A stretch of DNA of 45,948 bases from SAR324 cluster bacterium (GTDB lineage: Bacteria; SAR324; JACQKK01), in assembly GCA_022574555.1 (NCBI GenBank), contig JACZRV010000017.1:1-45948 (forward strand), given 5' to 3'. Positions 25,597 to 35,179 of the stretch are shown here, piece by piece. Positions within the stretch are counted from its first letter, which is position 1. Each line of letters starts with the position of its first letter. Both the position numbers and the translations under genes were made by a program. The notes below the pieces were generated by a model. That model did not search any database. It saw only the letters and a list, made by a program, of their open reading frames with translations, and was not told the origin of the DNA.

Positions 25597-25846
25597 CCAC
25601 GCGCCATCCGTCCCCCCCAAATTGAGCAGCCATCCGGCGATCTAACCCATTGTAATATTTGATATCGCTCGTACTGCCATGGCGCCGCTCTCAAGGCGGC
25701 CGAATGTCTACGGCCCAATTACCCGGGTGCCTCTTCCACGTCCGCACGATACGACAGATTGCACAAACCGATACTACGTATACCGAATGGGTATACCGAA
25801 TGGGTATACCGCGATTGGTGCAGCCGGATGGCTCCGCCGTGGGGGA
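25597..25846. other. Convergent intergenic region tilS / aacS
   Basis: No gene was seen in these 250 bases between two convergent genes. The spacer carries the 13-bp tandem repeat at 25778-25811; no clear terminator was found. Confidence 0.5.
25778..25811. repeat. 13-bp tandem repeat
   Basis: GTATACCGAATGG occurs twice without change and then as a partial third copy of eight bases. Each unit contains the palindrome GTATAC. Confidence 0.85.
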
Positions 25847-27817
25847 TCAGTCGATTCGCAGTCCTTCGAATTGCCGGAGAGATTCGGGGTTGGCGAGGGC
25901 CTCCCGATTGGTGATGGATTTGCCCTCGAGGGTGCGCGTCACGGCGAGTTCGACCTTTTTCCCGTTGACGGTCACGGGCACCTCGGCAATGGGGAATATG
26001 CGGGCCGGTACGTGCCGCGGTGTGGCGTGGCGGCGGATGGCCTCGCGGATTCTGCTTTGCAGGCCGTTGTCCAGTTCCACGCCAGGCATCGGTACCACGA
26101 ATAAGAGGATGCGCACGTCGCCTTCCCAGGATTGGCCCACGGCGATGCAGTCCTGGACTTCTGACATTTCCTCGACGATGCGGTACAGCTCCGCCGTGCC
26201 GATTCTGACACCGCCCGGGTTGAGGGTGGTGTCGCTGCGGCCAAAAACCGACACGCCGCCGCGGTCGTTGATGCGGATGAAATCGCCGTGCCTCCAGACG
26301 CCGGGGTAGGTACTGAAGTAGGCCTCCCGATATTTTTGGCCGTCGGGGTCGTTCCAGAATCCGATCGGCATGGAAGGAATCGGCTGCCGGCACACCAATT
26401 CTCCCTTGGTTCCCACAAGAGAACGGCCTTCATCGTCGAATGCGGCAAGATCCACGCCGAGGGCCGGCCCCTGAATTTCTCCGGCGTAGACGGGTTGAAA
26501 AGGATTGCCCAGCATGAAGCACCCCAGAATATCGGTACCGCCGCTGATGGAAGCCAACTGCAAATCGCCCTTGACCGAGCCATAGACCCATTCGAACAGT
26601 TCCCGGTCCAGGGGGGCGCCGGTGGAAAGGATCGCACGCAATGGGGAGAGATCGATCGACTCACGCGGCACGATCCCGGCCCTTTTGCAGGTGGCGAGAT
26701 ACTTGGGACTGGTCCCGAAAACGGTGATGCCGATCTCCTCCGCAATCCGGAAGAGCCGATCCACCCCAGGATACGCCGGGCTGCCGTCGTACAAGACAAG
26801 GGTCACCCCTTGGGCCAGACCGCTGACCAGCCAGTTCCACATCATCCATCCGCAGGTGGTGAAGAAGAAGAGCCGGTCCGCTCGGCGGAGATCGGTGTGG
26901 AAGCGGTGCTCCACATGATGTTTGAGCAACGTGCCGCCTGCGCCGTGGACGATACATTTTGGGGCCCCAGTCGTTCCCGAGGAGTACATGATATAGACGG
27001 GGTGGTCGAAGGCGAACGCTGGAAATGCCGGTTCGGAGCCGGCCGTGTCCCATTCCATGAGCGCGTTCCAGGTCAGAAATCCTTCCGGCAGCCGATCGGC
27101 CCGGCCCACGAAAGGCACGACGACGGTATGTCCGATCGAGGGGATCTCCCGCACCAGCCGTACCGCATTGTCGAAGGTGGCATGCACCTTTCCGTTGTAG
27201 CGGTATCCGTCTGCGCAGATGAGTACCGTGGGGTCGATTTGCCCGAAGCGGTCCAGAACCCCTTGGAACCCGAAATCGGGAGATGTGGACGACCAGACGG
27301 CTCCCAGCGCGGTCGTCGCGAGCATGGCCACGATGGCCTCGATACAGTTGGGCAGGTAGCCCGCCACCCGGTCCCGCGGCCCGATCCCCAGATGGGCCAG
27401 GCCCGCGGCGCAGCGCGAGACCGAATCGTACAGCTCGCCGTAGGTCACCGTAACCGGCTCCAAGGCTTCCCCGAGGGCGATGATGGCCGGGTGGCCGTCG
27501 CGGTAGCGAAGCAGGTGGCGGGCGAAATTGAAGCGGCATCCGGGAAACCACTGCCGGTCGGCCTCGAATCGCAGGGTGGGCATTGTGCGATCGGCCAGCA
27601 CCTTGGTATGACGTGAGACGGTTTCCACGGCCGCGTCGCGCCATGCTGCTTCCCAGAACGCTTCCAGGTGCTCTACGCTCCAGCGGTGCAACGAGGGATA
27701 ATCGTCCAGGGCCTGTTCCGCGGACAATTCGCCCCGGCGCACCAGATCCCGGCGGAAAGCCATCAGGTTTGCGTTCTCGACGCGTTGCCGGTCAGGGCGC
27801 CAAAGGGGTTCGCTCAT
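25847..27817 (-). CDS. aacS: Acetoacetyl-CoA synthetase (acetoacetate-CoA ligase)
   Basis: 656 residues, the family's length. An adenylate-forming enzyme that activates acetoacetate with ATP and CoA, in the cytoplasm. The N-terminus has the AacS-type lid (W-x-P, then FWEAAWRDAAV, HLLRYRDG); the P-loop is YIMYSSGTTGAPKCIVHGAG; then TTCGWMMWNWLVSGL, which is highly characteristic of AacS; STGAPLDRELFEWVY; GGTDILGCF; DFIRINDRGGVSVFGRSDTT for the hinge; and a C-terminal K in PVTVNGKKVELAV that is the catalytic lysine. It would link ketone-body or polyhydroxybutyrate turnover to acetyl-CoA metabolism, consistent with fadBA nearby. Confidence 0.95.
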   Translation of the reverse strand: MSEPLWRPDRQRVENANLMAFRRDLVRRGELSAEQALDDYPSLHRWSVEHLEAFWEAAWRDAAVETVSRHTKVLADRTMPTLRFEADRQWFPGCRFNFARHLLRYRDGHPAIIALGEALEPVTVTYGELYDSVSRCAAGLAHLGIGPRDRVAGYLPNCIEAIVAMLATTALGAVWSSTSPDFGFQGVLDRFGQIDPTVLICADGYRYNGKVHATFDNAVRLVREIPSIGHTVVVPFVGRADRLPEGFLTWNALMEWDTAGSEPAFPAFAFDHPVYIMYSSGTTGAPKCIVHGAGGTLLKHHVEHRFHTDLRRADRLFFFTTCGWMMWNWLVSGLAQGVTLVLYDGSPAYPGVDRLFRIAEEIGITVFGTSPKYLATCKRAGIVPRESIDLSPLRAILSTGAPLDRELFEWVYGSVKGDLQLASISGGTDILGCFMLGNPFQPVYAGEIQGPALGVDLAAFDDEGRSLVGTKGELVCRQPIPSMPIGFWNDPDGQKYREAYFSTYPGVWRHGDFIRINDRGGVSVFGRSDTTLNPGGVRIGTAELYRIVEEMSEVQDCIAVGQSWEGDVRILLFVVPMPGVELDNGLQSRIREAIRRHATPRHVPARIFPIAEVPVTVNGKKVELAVTRTLEGKSITNREALANPESLRQFEGLRID

Positions 27818-27836
27818 CGCTCACTGTGGGGTTTTC

Positions 27837-27877
27837 AGGTTCCGTGTTTCCGGTTCGGTGTTTCCGGTACCGTGTTC
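27837..27877. repeat. 14-bp tandem repeat, three imperfect copies
   Basis: GGTTCCGTGTTTCC, GGTTCGGTGTTTCC and GGTACCGTGTTCC lie head to tail just upstream of aacS. The copies differ by one to three bases. Confidence 0.75.
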
Positions 27878-27993
27878 CGGACGGCATCATCGAGATGCTC
27901 GCCGCGGACAGCATGACAATAATTCGTGGGACTCGTATTCTACAGACCACTACTATTAACTAACATGGGACGCTGTTTGCGGAAAAGGGAGGC

Positions 27994-28017
27994 GCGGGGA
28001 AGGAGTAATTTCCCCGC
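27994..28017 (+). other. Hairpin before a weak ORF
   Basis: GCGGGGAA pairs perfectly with TTCCCCGC around an eight-base loop. An AAGGAG begins in the stem and runs into the loop (28000-28005), upstream of ATG 28020. No T-run follows. Confidence 0.35.
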
Positions 28018-28019
28018 TT

Positions 28020-28301
28020 ATGCCGCTAATCAAAGGCTTTCAGGCCGTCCATGCTTTCTCTATTCCAGCGCAGCCTCGCTCTGCTGACCGATTTCGCCGT
28101 CTGCCTGCCGGCGCTGCGGCTATGGGCGACCCCGCCGCGACGGTGGCGCGACCCCCACCCCACGGCTTCATCGAAGGCGACGACCGCGAGGGGATGATTC
28201 GTTTGCAGCGGGAGATCGAAGGGGGAAGGCGGGTGATCATTCCCGCCCCGCCAGAAAAAACCGTCGCCGGCATGGGCGTACCGATCCACTATTTGGATTG
28301 A
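28020..28301 (+). CDS. Doubtful small ORF
   Basis: 93 codons with no family recognised. The C-terminal half (GFIEGDDREGMIRLQREIEG, then IIPAPPEKTVAGMGVPIHYL) has plausible protein composition, while the N-terminal half is low-complexity. It could be a real orphan, a gene remnant, or noise. The only support is the open frame and the lack of any other gene in the region. Confidence 0.2.
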   Translation: MPLIKGFQAVHAFSIPAQPRSADRFRRLPAGAAAMGDPAATVARPPPHGFIEGDDREGMIRLQREIEGGRRVIIPAPPEKTVAGMGVPIHYLD

Positions 28302-28374
28302 GGGGCTGACGGAGCGCCGCAAGGGGTGCCCAAGGGTCGCAAGCGAAAACCAGACTTTCCGCCATCGGGTCAAA

Positions 28375-28641
28375 CTAGAGCGGCTTCCCGATACCCGCCT
28401 CGCGGAGCATACCGCCGTTGGGGCCGCGGCCGGCGCAGCAGTCCGCCAGCTTGCCGTCGATGGCCACGGCAGGCAGAGAATGAATGCCGAGAGACTTGGC
28501 GCGGGCGGCGACCTCCGGTTCTTTCATATTCAGAACGCTGACGTCGCACGACGCGCAGGCGATATCCCGTACCAGACTGACCGTCTCCTCACACACCGCG
28601 CATCCCGCGCTGAAGATTTCCACCAGCCGCTTGTCAGCCAT
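28375..28641 (-). CDS. Small thioredoxin/glutaredoxin-like protein
   Basis: 88 residues. VEIFSAGCAVCEETVSLVRD gives the first strand, a CxxC (C14 and C17) at the head of a helix, and the start of the next element; LGIHSLPAVAIDGKLADCC has the cis-Pro that faces the CxxC in thioredoxin folds. Extra cysteines (CASC mid-chain, CC near the C-terminus) give seven in all, suggestive of thiol transfer or soft-metal binding. It lies 78 bases after the MerR-like gene on the same strand and is very probably under the same mer-type promoter. Confidence 0.75.
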   Translation of the reverse strand: MADKRLVEIFSAGCAVCEETVSLVRDIACASCDVSVLNMKEPEVAARAKSLGIHSLPAVAIDGKLADCCAGRGPNGGMLREAGIGKPL

Positions 28642-28719
28642 TACCGATTCTCCCTAATCAGTTTTATCCGACGCGGCAGAAATCGCGGCCCGAACCGCGA
28701 TTTGGCTGCCGGCTAATAT

Positions 28720-29130
28720 TCACGATGCGCCTTCCGAGCCCATGGCATCGAGGATGGGGCACAAATCGACCCCTCCGCTGCCGGGGCAGGCCTTCCCGAG
28801 CCGTGTCAGGGATCGCTTGATCTCGCGCATGTCCCGGAGCTTACGGTCGATTTCGGCGATCTTGGCCATAGTCCTGCCGCGCACGTCGGCGCAACTCGCG
28901 GCGGGTTTTACCTGCAACGCAATCAGCTCGCCGATTTCCCGCAGGGTGAAGCCCAAACCTTGGGCTCGCTTGACGAATCGCACACGCCGTACCGCGGCCT
29001 CGGAATAGAGCCGATAGTTGGCCGGCGAACGGGCCGGCTCGGGCAGAATCCCCCGCCGCTCGTAATAGCGGAGGGTTTCGGGATGCACCCGCGCCTTTTT
29101 GGCCGCCTGTCCTATGGTCAGTCCGTCCAT
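28720..29130 (-). CDS. MerR-family regulator with the MerR mercury-ligand cysteines
   Basis: 136 residues. The N-terminal winged helix reads LTIGQAAKKARVHPETLRYY followed by ERRGILPEPARSPANYRLYS, the classic MerR DNA-binding block. Cysteines at 80, 115 and 124 have the same spacing (35 and 9) as Cys82, Cys117 and Cys126 that bind Hg(II) in Tn501 MerR, and CPGSGGVDLCPIL resembles the MerR metal loop. This points to a mercury-type or similar soft-metal sensor that twists its operator to activate transcription. ATG 29130 has AGGAGG 8 bases upstream. The promoter/operator lies directly in front, so the gene is autoregulated and drives the thioredoxin-like gene. Confidence 0.88.
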   Translation of the reverse strand: MDGLTIGQAAKKARVHPETLRYYERRGILPEPARSPANYRLYSEAAVRRVRFVKRAQGLGFTLREIGELIALQVKPAASCADVRGRTMAKIAEIDRKLRDMREIKRSLTRLGKACPGSGGVDLCPILDAMGSEGAS

Positions 29131-29150
29131 TTCTTTGGCCTCCTGTTGGC

Positions 29151-29182
29151 AGCATACTCCCCGTACCCTGGTACGGAGTCAA
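29151..29182 (-). promoter_or_regulatory. mer-type promoter/operator
   Basis: On the minus strand TTGACT (29182-29177) and TATGCT (29156-29151) are 20 bases apart, the over-long spacer of MerR-activated promoters. The spacer carries the dyad CCGTAC-N4-GTACGG, so the segment begins TTGACTCCGTAC and continues GTACGG, nearly identical to the well-known Tn501 merO. The start site would fall about 15 bases before the merR-like ATG. Confidence 0.85.
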
Positions 29183-29276
29183 GACACCCGGCAACCCCAG
29201 CGGCATATGCCGGAATTTACCCATCGCCGCCCGATTGGTCCTGGACGAATAGGGACCTGGGTGTTGCCATCGCCGG

Positions 29277-30807
<1,531 letters not shown>

Positions 30808-30859
30808 TGACGTGAACCACGCACCGGCAGACGGACGCGCCCGTACCGGTTTCCATCCT

Positions 30860-30898
30860 ACCGGCAGGCCACGGGAGGAATGCCTGTGGCCTGCCGGT
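30860..30898 (-). terminator. Strong GC-rich hairpin downstream of the 383-residue protein gene
   Basis: ACCGGCAGGCCAC and GTGGCCTGCCGGT are perfect 13-base complements with a 13-base loop. The structure lies 69 bases after the stop of the unknown minus-strand gene and before the ATL gene. No T-run follows, so it could equally be an RNA-stabilising or repetitive extragenic element. Confidence 0.5.
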
Positions 30899-30966
30899 CA
30901 ATGGGGCGGTTTGCGATCTTATCTGAAAAGGGAAGACGATGGGAATTCGCCCCGGCTGCGCTCGAT

Positions 30967-32118
30967 TCAGGTCCACATATCGAAGGAACGCTTCAAGGCG
31001 CCACTCAACTCGAACTCCACCATGACGGCGATAGAGACCAGGAAAGGCACTACGGCGGTTTTCAAGGATCGAAAATAGGCTGCGCTGTCACCGCCGTAGG
31101 CTTCCTGGGTGATTTCGCCATAATTATCACCCTTACCTTTCAAAAAGACTTTGAGATGAGGATACAGGGCCAGCTTGCCCCCTTCCAGTTCGATGGCGTT
31201 GGCCAGGGACTCGTCGGCGAAACCAATCAGGTAGCAGAAGCCGCCATCCTTGGTCTTAAACAGCAGAAAGCGGTCCTCGAGATTGAAACTCATCCAGTTG
31301 ATGAGCTTGGTCATCAAGGCGATGAATTCGTCGCGCACCTCGGCGCCGCTCCAGAAATCCTTGTTGCGCCCATTCATGACCGCATGCATCTCCCGGTTGT
31401 ACTTGCGGAATGGTCCCCGGTTTTTCTCCTGGACGAGATTGGTCATCATTTCCAGTTTTGATTCTCGCAGCGTCCCGACCTTTTTCAGGGCCTCTTGCAG
31501 TTCCTCTGCGCTCAAATTATCGATCGGTTTGCCCAACTCTTCCTGGAACGGACGCAACCACTCCAGGAGAAACGCCTTCTTTTTTTCGTTGTAGTGCCAA
31601 AGCTGGGGGCTCTTGGCCAATTTGTCCATGGCGTGGCGCACGGTGCGATAGTCGGAATTTACATCGAGTTTCTGAAGCTCTGCCAGAAACCGCTGTAAGA
31701 TATTGTCGTCCTCGAAAACGTGGAGCAGTTGCGTCAAGTTGCCGGTCGTGTTGCGCACCAGTTTCCGCACGTGATCCAGGTAGGCTTCCGGGTCCGCAAT
31801 CTTGGTATGGGGGGATTTTTTCCGAAATGCCGCGAGGTCCAGGTTCTTTCCCTCTCCGAAAGGCACCTGGGTCAGCGCTTTCAATTTCTTTTGCACGGCC
31901 TCGACCGGCTCGGTGGATACCTTGAGTGCGGCCAGCTTGGCCGCGATCTCGTGGAGGCTTTCGGCGATATCCTCCTTATCCTTGAATTCGGTCTGCAGTT
32001 CGCGCAAGACTTCGAGGTGGGTTTCAATTTCGTCTTCGAAATCGCGCCGGCTGTCGAACGCCAGTGTCCCCGCGTCGGGAGCCTCGTAGACGGTGGTGAA
32101 TCCGGATTTTTTGTCCAT
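30967..32118 (-). CDS. Unrecognised 383-residue protein
   Basis: I do not recognise this protein. It is mostly helical and highly charged: residues 25-85 could form coiled-coil-like helices (IETHLEVLRELQTEFKDKED, IAAKLAALKV), followed by DHVRKLVRNTTGNLTQLLHV, FLLEWLRPFQEELGKPIDNL and MTKLINWMSFNLEDRFLLF. The C-terminal 100 residues have strands (FLLFKTKDGGFCYLIGF, LYPHLKVFLKG) and one hydrophobic segment near the end (AVVPFLVSIAVMVEFEL) that may be a buried strand or a membrane helix. No signal peptide. G+C is lower than in the flanking genes. It is transcribed alone; 13-bp repeats sit 38 bases upstream of its start. Confidence 0.8.
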   Translation of the reverse strand: MDKKSGFTTVYEAPDAGTLAFDSRRDFEDEIETHLEVLRELQTEFKDKEDIAESLHEIAAKLAALKVSTEPVEAVQKKLKALTQVPFGEGKNLDLAAFRKKSPHTKIADPEAYLDHVRKLVRNTTGNLTQLLHVFEDDNILQRFLAELQKLDVNSDYRTVRHAMDKLAKSPQLWHYNEKKKAFLLEWLRPFQEELGKPIDNLSAEELQEALKKVGTLRESKLEMMTNLVQEKNRGPFRKYNREMHAVMNGRNKDFWSGAEVRDEFIALMTKLINWMSFNLEDRFLLFKTKDGGFCYLIGFADESLANAIELEGGKLALYPHLKVFLKGKGDNYGEITQEAYGGDSAAYFRSLKTAVVPFLVSIAVMVEFELSGALKRSFDMWT

Positions 32119-32155
32119 CGATGTTCAACCGCGTTCTAAATGGGCGTTTTCAGAT

Positions 32156-32194
32156 AGCGTCGTAATTGGGCGTCGTAATTGAGCGTCGTAAATA
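32156..32194. repeat. 13-bp tandem repeat, three copies
   Basis: AGCGTCGTAATTG, GGCGTCGTAATTG and AGCGTCGTAAATA lie head to tail. They are in the 5' region of the unknown minus-strand gene, 38-76 bases before its ATG, where they could be binding sites or a length-variable spacer. Confidence 0.85.
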
Positions 32195-32344
32195 GGCGAT
32201 AAGAATTTATGAAAGGAGCCAGATGGCGGGTATGATGCCTTTGCAAAGATCGCGCTTGAGAAAATCGTTTGGGGCATGTCGAATGACTGTACCGGCAGCA
32301 CAACCCGGCGAATTCGGATGCGGGAGTGATTTCGCGACATTTTT

Positions 32345-32360
32345 GCCCGGTTTGCCGGGC
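32345..32360 (+). other. Hairpin upstream of priA
   Basis: GCCCGG and CCGGGC form a 6-base stem around TTTG; six T follow after 10 bases (32371-32376). No plus-strand gene precedes it, so if it acts, it may be in the priA leader. Confidence 0.3.
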
Positions 32361-32407
32361 TAGTCTAGTGTTTTTTAACGAGATGGGGGGAAAATAGTGC
32401 CCTGACC

Positions 32408-34894
32408 ATGTCGACGCAAAAGACTTCCAGCTCTTCGACCCCGACAGACACCATTGCCGAGGTCGCGGTCAATATCCCCCTGCAATGCACATTCGATTAC
32501 CGCCTCGACGGGGAATCAACGCAGCAGATCGTCCCGGGTTCCCGTGTGGTCGTGCCATTCGGCCGGACGATGCGCAGCGGGGTCGTCGTCGGGCTGAAAG
32601 ACCGGTCGGAACTGCCTGCGGAGCGCCTCAAGACCATCCATAGCGTCGTCGAGGCGCAGCCGTTATTTACTCCGGAACTCCTGCGCTTCACCCATTGGGT
32701 CGCGGAATATTATTTTTGCGGTTGGGGTGAGGTGTTGGATGCCGCACTGCCGTCGGGACTGAGTTTGCGGATCCGCAGCATTTACCGTTTTAGGCCTGGG
32801 GCGGACACAGAGCGCGCGCTGGCCCTGCTTACGCCTAAGCTGAGGCGCTGGTTCGGCCGCCGCGCCGTGTGGAGCGCCAAACAGTGGGCCGTTGCCGCCC
32901 CAGGGGAAGTGGAACGCGGCTGGCTGGACCAGCAGATCGCCGCAGGCACAGTGGAAGTGATCCACGACGTTGCCGGATATCGCCACGGGCCGCGTGAAGA
33001 AAAGTGGCTGCGAAACGTCGCCGGGGGATCTGCACAAAGGGCCACGGACTCTGGTCTCTACGGGAAGGGAAGGCCGGAAGGCCGGGAAACCCGCAAGGCG
33101 CAGGTGCTGCGGATGGTGCAAGAGGCCGGCGAACTGTCCATGGCGCGCCTACGCGAGGTCATGCCCAGCCCCTGGAAGGCGGTGCGCCAACTGGAGTCCG
33201 AAGGCGCGTTGGAAGCGTTCACCAAACCCGCGCAATTGCCGGCTCCAGTTTCCATGCCGGATGTGGAGCCGTTCTACGATCTCAACCCCGACCAACGGGC
33301 TGCGTACGAGGCGGTGCATTCCGCGCTTGCGGCGGGCCGGTATCTCGGTTTCCTGCTGGAAGGCGTCACCGGGAGCGGAAAAACGGAGGTCTACCTGCAT
33401 GCGGTGAGGGAAACCCTGGAACGGAAACGGTCGGCCCTGTTGCTGGTGCCCGAGATTGCCCTGACGGCTGACATCGTGACCCGATTCCGGGCGCGGTTCG
33501 GCGATCGGGTGGCCGTGCTGCACAGCGGCATGGACCAGCGAACCCGAAGCGAACAATGGATGCGGGTGTGGCAGGGCCGGGCACCCATCGTTATCGGCGC
33601 CCGCAGCGCGCTGTTCGCGCCGTTGCCGAATCTCGGGCTGGTCGTTGTGGACGAGGAGCACGATCCATCCTACAAGCAGGACGAAACGCCGCGCTATCAC
33701 GCTCGCGATGCGGGCCTCATGCGAGCCCGCGAGGCAGGCGCGGTCGCGCTGCTGGGCTCGGCGACGCCTTCTATGGAATCGTTGCGCAACGTCCGCATGG
33801 GCAAGTTGGAAAGATTGGTGCTTCCGTCGCGGGTGCGGAATCGCAGCATGCCCGTCGTGGAAATATTGGACCTGCGGAGCACACCGCGTCAAAAGGGCTG
33901 CGCGTTTTTCACCCGCCATCTGGTGGAGGCGTTGCACGAAACTCTGCGGCAAGGGGATCAGGCCATTTTATTCTTGAATCGGCGCGGATTCGCCAACCTG
34001 GTGCAATGCGATCAATGCGGCGAGCCGGCCGTGTGCGCCAATTGCAGCCTGTCACTGGTCTACCACCAGATCGTGGAGCGATTGCGCTGCCACCATTGCG
34101 ATTATTCGCAGCCCATGCCCTCGGTCTGCACTGCCTGCGGCACCGATGGGATGAAAATTGTCGGATTCGGCACCGAGCGGATCGAGGAGGAGATGGGCCG
34201 GCTTTTTCCCAAGGCCCGTATCCTGCGCATGGATAGCGATACGCTGCGCCGGAAAGGGGCACTGGAAAGCATGTTGCAGGGTATCCGCGAGCGGCGTTAC
34301 GACCTGATCATCGGCACGCAGATTCTGACCAAGGGCCACGACTTCCCCCACATCACGTTGGTGGGAGCGGTGTTGGCGGACGTGGCGCTCAACCTCCCCG
34401 ATTTTCGTGCCTCCGAGCGCACCTTTCACCTGCTGACCCAAATGGCCGGCCGTGCCGGTCGTGGGTCGTCGGCGGGGAGGGTGGTCATCCAGACCTATCA
34501 ACCCGAGCATCACGCCCTGGTGCATGTGAGCACCCACGATACAGCCCAGTTCGCGGAAGCCGAGCTTGCCATCCGCGAAGCGGCCCTCACCCCGCCGTAC
34601 GCCCACATGGTGATGATATGGGCCAGCAGTACACGCGTGGATCGAGCCGAACGGCTTGCCGGCGAACTCTACCACCGCATCCAGGCAGCACGGCCTGAGA
34701 GTGTGACGGTGGACGGACCCGCGGAAGCGCCGATCCGTAAGCTCAACAAACGCTATCGCTGGATGGTGCGGTTGCGGGCGAAGCAAGCGGCCCCCATGCG
34801 CCTGCTGCTGCATCGCGTGCTGGGGGAGGGGAAATTCAAAGTGAACCGGCCGGACCGAATCGTCGTGGATGTGGATCCGCACAATCTGCTGTAA
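32408..34894 (+). CDS. priA: Primosomal protein N' (replication restart helicase)
   Basis: 828 residues, somewhat longer than E. coli PriA (732). It restarts stalled replication forks by unwinding DNA 3' to 5' and loading the primosome. The N-terminal 3'-end-binding domain has EVAVNIPLQCTFDYRL and PGSRVVVPFGRTMRSGVVVG; the helicase core has Walker A GVTGSGKTEVYLHAV, LLVPEIALTADIV, VLHSG, IVIGARSALFAPLPNLGLVV and the DEEH box followed by DPSYKQDETPRYHARD; the eight-Cys zinc domain runs CDQCG, CANC, CHHC, CTACG; then IIGTQILTKGHDFPHITLVG and QMAGRAGRG. The region about 190-240 (basic, Gly-rich) accounts for part of the extra length. Confidence 0.97.
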   Translation: MSTQKTSSSSTPTDTIAEVAVNIPLQCTFDYRLDGESTQQIVPGSRVVVPFGRTMRSGVVVGLKDRSELPAERLKTIHSVVEAQPLFTPELLRFTHWVAEYYFCGWGEVLDAALPSGLSLRIRSIYRFRPGADTERALALLTPKLRRWFGRRAVWSAKQWAVAAPGEVERGWLDQQIAAGTVEVIHDVAGYRHGPREEKWLRNVAGGSAQRATDSGLYGKGRPEGRETRKAQVLRMVQEAGELSMARLREVMPSPWKAVRQLESEGALEAFTKPAQLPAPVSMPDVEPFYDLNPDQRAAYEAVHSALAAGRYLGFLLEGVTGSGKTEVYLHAVRETLERKRSALLLVPEIALTADIVTRFRARFGDRVAVLHSGMDQRTRSEQWMRVWQGRAPIVIGARSALFAPLPNLGLVVVDEEHDPSYKQDETPRYHARDAGLMRAREAGAVALLGSATPSMESLRNVRMGKLERLVLPSRVRNRSMPVVEILDLRSTPRQKGCAFFTRHLVEALHETLRQGDQAILFLNRRGFANLVQCDQCGEPAVCANCSLSLVYHQIVERLRCHHCDYSQPMPSVCTACGTDGMKIVGFGTERIEEEMGRLFPKARILRMDSDTLRRKGALESMLQGIRERRYDLIIGTQILTKGHDFPHITLVGAVLADVALNLPDFRASERTFHLLTQMAGRAGRGSSAGRVVIQTYQPEHHALVHVSTHDTAQFAEAELAIREAALTPPYAHMVMIWASSTRVDRAERLAGELYHRIQAARPESVTVDGPAEAPIRKLNKRYRWMVRLRAKQAAPMRLLLHRVLGEGKFKVNRPDRIVVDVDPHNLL

Positions 34895-35179
34895 TCACGC
34901 AAAAATTCAGGCCGAATCCTTCCGGCTGTGGGTTGGCCCTGCGATTTGAATTTTACCCCAGGTCATCATCACCCGATACCAAGGCGGACTGTCCGGCGTC
35001 GTGGGACGCGACAATCAGCTATGGGTGCAGATCGGCGTCGTGCCGGCATTCGAAGCGGATCTGGACGGCGATGCTGGCCGGTACGGTTCCATCCTGGATA
35101 TGAATTCCGGGCAGCTCCTGCGGGGATACTGGGCGTTATCGATGACCGGGCGCCATCCTTGCCCCGAAATGGGGTGGCG
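34895..35179. other. Intergenic region priA / rodA with a coding-like stretch
   Basis: These 285 bases lie between convergent genes. An open plus-strand frame runs from about 34950 (no start codon) past 35179 into antisense of rodA; from GTG 35001 it reads GRDNQLWVQIGVVPAFEADL and on through GRYGSILDMNSGQLLRGYW. Codon choice looks protein-like, but no family was recognised. It may be a gene remnant. No terminator was identified. Confidence 0.35.

Larger units (their letters stand above)
27818..28374. other. 557-base region between aacS and the merR-like operon
   Basis: It contains tandem repeats (27837-27877), an 8-base-pair hairpin (27994-28017) and one weak ORF (28020-28301). No strong promoter for aacS was identified; TTAGTT and TAGAAT on the minus strand near 27940-27965 are 15 bases apart, a poor spacing. 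Confidence 0.45.

Noticed and set aside
28375..29182. A complete mercury-resistance operon
   Set aside because: Only the regulator, operator and a thioredoxin-like protein are present; no reductase or transport genes are seen on either side.
32345..32376. A rho-independent terminator before priA
   Set aside because: The T-run is 10 bases away from the stem and no plus-strand gene lies upstream to be terminated, so it is listed only as a hairpin.
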